DNA of 19,251 bases from Kineosphaera sp032229625 (GTDB taxonomy: Bacteria; Actinomycetota; Actinomycetes; Actinomycetales; Dermatophilaceae): contig JAVTVZ010000012.1 of assembly GCA_032229625.1 (NCBI GenBank), positions 1 to 19,251 of the forward strand. The letters run 5' to 3'. Below, one piece after another: positions 13,998 through 19,251 of this stretch. The position numbers and the translations under genes are program-made. The notes under the pieces were generated by a model. The model made no database searches, was not told where the DNA came from, and saw only the letters and a program-made list of their open reading frames with translations. The number at the start of each line of letters is the position of its first letter. The first letter of the stretch is position 1.

Positions 13998-14789
13998 GTG
14001 TTCCAGAGGAACAGCACCAAGGTCACGGTGCCCGCGTTGACGACCAAGCGCGTGACGGTGCCGACCCTGCAGGGCCTGAAGAAGCAGGTCGCGGGTGCCG
14101 CCGCGGTGGCGGCCAAGGGAGCCGAGGACGCCCTGCACAAGGTCGAGACCGACGCCCGTGACGCCAAGGCCGCCGCGGCGCCCAAGCTTGCCGCCGTCGC
14201 CGATTCCGCGACGCAGTCCGCGCAGTCCGCGCGGGAGGCCACCAAGGACAAGGTCGACGAGACGCTGCCGCGGATCACGCAGGCCGTCGCCGCCGCGCTC
14301 GCCGCGGGCCAGGCCGCTCAGCACGACGCCGCCGACAAGGTCAAGCACGTCGCGGCCGACGCCAAGCACGCGGCCGTCGACGCCAAGGAGACCGTCACGG
14401 GCGAGAAGAAACGCAAGGAGAAGCGTCGCAAGAGCCTGCTCGGCAGCCTCTTCTCCGCGCTGCTGACCGCTGCGGCGGCGGGCGCCGTCGTCGCCTACCT
14501 GCGCAAGCGTCAGGCCGAGCCCAAGGACGACCCGTGGGCCCGCCCGCTGACGGACCCGTACGTCGCGCCCACCACGAGCGCGAGCGCCACGACCGCAGCC
14601 ACCACGGCAGCCACGACGGCAGCGACCACCACGACCCCCGCCGCGACCGCGACGACCGCGGCGACGACCGAGGATGCGGGCGCCGACACTGCGGCCGACG
14701 CCGACACCCCGACGGTCGCGGGCGATGAGGTCGAGGTCGTCGACCTGACCACCGAGCCGACGACGGTCGAGGCCAAGCGCGAGGGCTGA
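13998..14789 (+). CDS. Ala/Lys-rich helical single-pass membrane protein, function unknown
   Basis: I do not recognise this 263-residue protein with confidence. The N terminus holds a short duplicated motif (KVTVPALTT, RVTVPTLQG, residues 8-25). Residues about 26-135 are Ala/Lys/Asp/Glu-rich with repeated DAKxAA and AADxVKH patterns, which predict long amphipathic helices like those of LEA or apolipoprotein-like proteins. A basic patch (137-146) precedes one transmembrane helix (about 147-167), and the remaining roughly 95 residues are Thr/Ala-rich and acidic. The basic-inside rule suggests the helical part is cytoplasmic and the tail outside. In location and build it resembles uncharacterised proteins near ppiA in other actinobacteria (for example DUF5324-type in Streptomyces), but that link is a guess. 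GTG 13998 is supported by AAGGAGG six bases upstream. Confidence 0.78.
   Translation: MFQRNSTKVTVPALTTKRVTVPTLQGLKKQVAGAAAVAAKGAEDALHKVETDARDAKAAAAPKLAAVADSATQSAQSAREATKDKVDETLPRITQAVAAALAAGQAAQHDAADKVKHVAADAKHAAVDAKETVTGEKKRKEKRRKSLLGSLFSALLTAAAAGAVVAYLRKRQAEPKDDPWARPLTDPYVAPTTSASATTAATTAATTAATTTTPAATATTAATTEDAGADTAADADTPTVAGDEVEVVDLTTEPTTVEAKREG
14595..14630 (+). repeat. Three imperfect 12-bp tandem repeats in the Thr/Ala tail
   Basis: The units GCAGCCACCACG, GCAGCCACGACG and GCAGCGACCACC lie head to tail and encode Ala-Ala-Thr-Thr-like repeats (about residues 200-210). Related GCGACGACC units continue to about 14670. Such repeats can vary in copy number between strains, which would change the length of the outer tail. 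Confidence 0.7.
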
Positions 14790-14844
14790 CCCCGCTCAGT
14801 GCGTCGCCCAGCCCGCAACGGCCGGCCGGCGCAGCACGACGAGG

Positions 14845-14878
14845 AGGACCCGCACCCGAGACCTCGGGTGCGGGTCCT
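14845..14878. terminator. Bidirectional terminator between helical protein gene and pgm
   Basis: AGGACCCGCACCCGA (14845-14859) and TCGGGTGCGGGTCCT (14864-14878) form a perfect 15-bp GC-rich stem around a GACC loop. It lies between the convergent stops at 14789 and 14914. There is no clear U-run, which is common for actinobacterial terminators, and the symmetry would let it work in both directions. Confidence 0.85.
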
Positions 14879-14913
14879 GCCCGTCGGTGGAGGGTTCCGT
14901 CGGTGGAGGATCC

Positions 14914-16578
<1,665 letters not shown>

Positions 16579-16989
16579 GGGGCCATCCTTGCAGCGTTCG
16601 GGGCCCCTGTGGCCGCCCCGGCAGGGCCACCTGCGCGGGGTGCCGGGCGACCTCGGGGTGTGGGACCGGCGGCGCGGCTCGATCGCCTCTTCGCCGGCGC
16701 GCGGACCGACGGCGGCGGTGCCCATGTGCGCATGAAGGCGCTGCTGCGCGTCCGCAGACGCGCCGTCGGCGCGGCGCTGCATCCCCGAAGCGTCGGTGAA
16801 TCGTCCACGCCGACACGGGGACTGCGTCTCGTCCGGGGGTGGCCGGCGCCGCCGCGGCGTCGCGCATCTCGATGTCGCGTGGCTCACGCCGTGGTTTCTC
16901 CACCGATCCCTGCTTATGATCCGCCGCGCTCCGGTCGAACTACCCAGAGAACGGGTGTACCGACGAGTATCGAGGGAGGGGGTCTGACG
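16579..16989. promoter_or_regulatory. Divergent intergenic region between pgm and the EAL gene
   Basis: About 410 bp with no supported gene. On the plus strand TATGAT at 16915-16920 is a good -10 match about 70 bp before the EAL start, but the candidate -35 (TGGTTT, 16892-16897) is weak. GCGCGTC (16746-16752) and GACGCGC (16757-16763) form a 7-bp hairpin of unknown meaning. The pgm promoter should lie just above 16578 but cannot be placed. Open frames crossing this region on both strands are Arg/Pro-rich and look like GC-driven shadows. Confidence 0.4.
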
Positions 16990-17787
16990 ATGACCGAGTT
17001 GTTGGGCAGTCTGCCGGCTGTCGACGCGATGGAGGGAGCGGGCTCACCCCTGGACCTCACGGCCGTCGTCGCCTACTACCAGCCCTTCTACAACCTGCAG
17101 TCCGGCCGTCTCCAGGGTCTGGAGGCGCTGGCCCGGCCCCGAACCCAGGACGGGCGAGGGCCCCTGCCGGCCGGCTTCTTCGCGGCCGCGGCCGAGCAGG
17201 GTCTGATGTTGGCGATCGACCGGCAGATCCTGCACGACGCGCTCGAGCACGTGGCGCTGTGGCATCGGGCCGACGCACCCGAGCTGATCATCTCGGTGAA
17301 CCTGTCGTGGGATTTCGTCGGGCACCCCGGCGTCGTCGACGAGGTCACCCGGCCGCTGGAGCGGCACGGGGTCGAGCCCGACCGGCTGCTCGTCGACGTC
17401 CCCGTCGCGACGTTCCGGCGGCTCCTGGCCGCCGACGGGATCGCGCTGGGCTCGCTGTGCCGCCTGCAGGAGCGGGCGATCGCCTTCTGCCTCGACGGCT
17501 TCACCGCCGCCGACCTCGACGTGCTGGAACGCGCCGCGCAGGTGCCGGTCGACATCATCAAGCTGCACCCCCGTCAGCTGACCGCCGGGGCCCTCCCCGA
17601 GCTGTCCGCGCTGGCTCAGGCCATCCACGACGTCGAGATGCCGATCGTCGCCGCCGGCATCGAGACCGCCGACCAGCTCGACCTCGTGCGTGACCTCGGC
17701 TTCGAGTGGGCCCAGGGCTTCTACCTCGGCGAGCCAGTGCCCGCCCAGGACGCCCTCTCCGCCCCGCGCGTGCTGCCCGCCCGCTGA
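16990..17787 (+). CDS. Stand-alone EAL-domain protein, probably catalytically impaired
   Basis: The 265-residue protein is one cytoplasmic EAL domain (about 24-255) with no GGDEF, PAS or membrane segment. EAL domains hydrolyse or bind cyclic di-GMP. Conserved positions kept are Glu45 in EALAR, Asn104 in SVNLS, Asp169, Lys191, Glu225 in AAGIET and Gln242 in AQGF. Others differ: the LExTE-type motif reads LLVDVPVA (Glu to Asp136, and the second Glu to Val139), the DDFG loop reads LDGFTA (second Asp lost at Gly170), and the IKxD Asp is His193. Loss of the second Asp of the DD motif usually abolishes phosphodiesterase activity, so binding or protein interaction is more likely. ATG 16990 has GAGGGAGGGG nine bases upstream. 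It lies 81 bp before glsA on the same strand. Confidence 0.88.
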   Translation: MTELLGSLPAVDAMEGAGSPLDLTAVVAYYQPFYNLQSGRLQGLEALARPRTQDGRGPLPAGFFAAAAEQGLMLAIDRQILHDALEHVALWHRADAPELIISVNLSWDFVGHPGVVDEVTRPLERHGVEPDRLLVDVPVATFRRLLAADGIALGSLCRLQERAIAFCLDGFTAADLDVLERAAQVPVDIIKLHPRQLTAGALPELSALAQAIHDVEMPIVAAGIETADQLDLVRDLGFEWAQGFYLGEPVPAQDALSAPRVLPAR

Positions 17788-17822
17788 GCGGCGCTCAGCC
17801 ACCCGAGACGCGGCGACCGCCA

Positions 17823-17842
17823 CCTGAGAGCATCGGCTCAGG
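17823..17842. terminator. Small hairpin between the EAL gene and glsA
   Basis: CCTGAG (17823-17828) and CTCAGG (17837-17842) can pair around an 8-base loop in the 81-bp gap before glsA. It may be a weak terminator, an operator or chance; nothing else in the gap helps decide. Confidence 0.25.
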
Positions 17843-17868
17843 CCACACTGGCGAACCGAGGAGCAGCT

Positions 17869-19092
17869 GTGGAATCACCCGTGCCCGGATACCTCGCGAG
17901 GGTCCTGCAAGCGTCCGCCGCTTCCACCGAGGGCGCCGTCGCCGACTACATCCCCGAGCTCGCCGTAGCCGACCCCGACCGGGCAGCGATCGCACTGGCG
18001 ACCGTCGACGGCACCGTCTACGCCGAAGGTGACATCGAGACCGCATTCTCGATCCAGTCGATGTCCAAACCCTTCACCTACGCCCTCGCCCTGTCCGACC
18101 TCGGCATCGAGCGAGTCGCTGAGAAAGTCGGCGTCGAACCATCCGGCGAGGCATTCAACGAGATCTCCCTCGAACCCGACACCGGCCGCCCCCGCAACCC
18201 GATGATCAACGCGGGAGCCATCGCCACACACGGCCTCGTCGCTGCAGACGCGCCTGCCGAGCGGCTGGAGCGCATCGTCGACTGGTATTCGCGGTTCGCC
18301 GGTCGTGACCTCACGGTCGATGAAGCAGTCGCCCGGTCGGAGCTACAGGAGGCACACCGCAACCTCGCTCTCGGTCACCTCCTGCGGTCGGTCGGCATTG
18401 TCGAGGACGACCCTGTCCCCGTCGTCGAGGGCTATATCCGTCAGTGCGCTGTCTCGGTCACCGTCAGCGATCTCGCGCTCATGGCCGCGACCCTCGCCAA
18501 CGGTGGCATCCAGCCCCGCACCCGCGAACGGCTCCTCGACCAGCGGCTCCTCCGGCACGTCCTCAGCGTGATGATGTCCGCGGGCATGTATGACGCTGCC
18601 GGAGACTGGCTCACCACCGTCGGCATCCCCTCCAAGAGCGGCGTCTCCGGCGGCATCGTCGGCGTTCTCCCCGGTCAGGTCGGGATCGCGGTGTTCTCTC
18701 CCCGTCTCGACCAGCACGGCAACAGCGTGCGAGGCGTGCGGATGATGGAACAACTCTCCAACGACATGGGCATGCACGTCATGGAAGCCACGCGACCCGC
18801 CCGCTCCGCGATCCGCGACATCCGCCGCTGCGACTACCAAGGTGAGCCGGCAACCGTCTATGAGCTCCACGGCGATCTTGTCTTCTCCAGCACCGAGGCG
18901 CTCATTCGCACGATCATCGCCGACCCACCGACCACCCGACGAGTGGTCTTCGACCTCGACCGCGTCGATGAGATCGACGACGTCGCACGCCGCATGGCCA
19001 ACACGGCCATCCGCTCCCTGCACGACGAGGGCCACGCCGTCACCGTCCTCGACGAGAGCGGCAAGCTCGGAGAGACCGACCCTCCCTCGTGA
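17869..19092 (+). CDS. glsA: Glutaminase A with C-terminal STAS domain
   Basis: This 407-residue enzyme converts glutamine to glutamate and ammonia. The glutaminase domain (about 8-305) has the beta-lactamase-like fold signature SMSK in FSIQSMSKPF, with nucleophile Ser64 and Lys67. It also has NPMINAGAI (110-118), YIRQCAVSVTVSDLALMA and the C-terminal SGVSGGIVGVLPG. A STAS-type domain follows (about 322-400) with YELHGDLVF and VVFDLDRVDEIDD; such fusions are known in actinobacteria and suggest regulation through ligand or protein binding. GTG 17869 has GAGGAG six bases upstream. Third codon positions carry visibly more A and T (for example AAA, GAA, CCA, GTC mix) than in the upstream operon, which hints at a different origin or weaker codon selection. 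Confidence 0.95.
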   Translation: MESPVPGYLARVLQASAASTEGAVADYIPELAVADPDRAAIALATVDGTVYAEGDIETAFSIQSMSKPFTYALALSDLGIERVAEKVGVEPSGEAFNEISLEPDTGRPRNPMINAGAIATHGLVAADAPAERLERIVDWYSRFAGRDLTVDEAVARSELQEAHRNLALGHLLRSVGIVEDDPVPVVEGYIRQCAVSVTVSDLALMAATLANGGIQPRTRERLLDQRLLRHVLSVMMSAGMYDAAGDWLTTVGIPSKSGVSGGIVGVLPGQVGIAVFSPRLDQHGNSVRGVRMMEQLSNDMGMHVMEATRPARSAIRDIRRCDYQGEPATVYELHGDLVFSSTEALIRTIIADPPTTRRVVFDLDRVDEIDDVARRMANTAIRSLHDEGHAVTVLDESGKLGETDPPS

Positions 19093-19152
19093 CTCCAGGA
19101 AGCGATCCAGACCGTCCCCGCCACGAAACCCGGGCCATGCCACGAAAGACCC

Positions 19153-19174
19153 TGCCCCGCCGTGATGCGGGGCA
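19153..19174 (+). terminator. Hairpin terminator downstream of glsA
   Basis: TGCCCCGC (19153-19160) and GCGGGGCA (19167-19174) form a perfect 8-bp stem with a CGTGAT loop, about 60 bp after the glsA stop. The stem is followed by AGGTTCGAAGG rather than a U-run. The remaining bases to 19251 show no supported gene. Confidence 0.65.
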
Positions 19175-19251
19175 AGGTTCGAAGGCTCTCCTCGACGTGG
19201 ACCTCCGTAGCAGCTTCTCAAACCCCCGGAAGCCGCTCGGATCGCTGATTT

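Noticed and set aside
14595..14670. Possible CRISPR-like or mobile repeat
   Set aside because: The units are 12 bp, contiguous, in frame and encode Thr/Ala; there are no spacers, so it is a protein low-complexity tract.

Overview
This window looks like a chromosomal, replication-origin-proximal segment of a high-GC Gram-positive actinobacterium. The evidence is strong G/C preference at third codon positions, frequent GTG starts, and a gene set and order that is a hallmark of Actinobacteria: tRNA-Leu(CAG), fhaA, fhaB, pstP, rodA, pbpA, pknA, pknB, trpG/pabA, DUF881, crgA, rhomboid, ppiA. The overall feel is Micrococcales (Dermacoccaceae or Intrasporangiaceae-like), but genus cannot be fixed by eye.

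Region 1 (1-10130): a tRNA-Leu(CAG) gene on the minus strand is followed by a seven-gene plus-strand operon for Ser/Thr phosphosignalling and cell elongation. Two FHA phosphothreonine readers (fhaA, fhaB) precede the PP2C phosphatase pstP, the SEDS glycosyltransferase rodA, the class B penicillin-binding protein pbpA, and two membrane Ser/Thr kinases with extracellular PASTA domains (pknA with one, pknB with three). The first two gaps are 3 bp and the next four junctions are 4-bp ATGA/GTGA overlaps, so the genes are probably translationally coupled. The family-level model is that the kinases sense muropeptide or lipid II through PASTA domains and phosphorylate FHA partners and elongation proteins, PstP reverses this, and RodA/PbpA polymerise and crosslink lateral wall.

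Region 2 (10131-13780): a glutamine amidotransferase (trpG/pabA) and an upstream DUF881 membrane protein run on the minus strand, divergent from crgA (septation regulator, plus). A zinc-ribbon rhomboid protease and the cyclophilin ppiA run on the minus strand, convergent with crgA. The short crgA/rhomboid intergenic gap holds two DnaA boxes close together, followed by a palindrome and further inverted box-like sequences. This is the most distinctive non-coding signal in the window.

Region 3 (13781-19251): less conserved gene content. It has an unrecognised Ala/Lys-rich helical membrane protein, a perfect 15-bp-stem bidirectional terminator, phosphoglucomutase (pgm, minus), a short stand-alone EAL-domain protein with several substituted catalytic residues (plus), and a glutaminase fused to a C-terminal STAS domain (glsA, plus), ending with a hairpin terminator. 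I see no insertion sequences, phage genes or CRISPR arrays. No clearly new multi-gene system is evident; the best leads are the DnaA-box locus, the degenerate EAL protein, the PASTA-bearing PknA with a long tail, and the helical protein.
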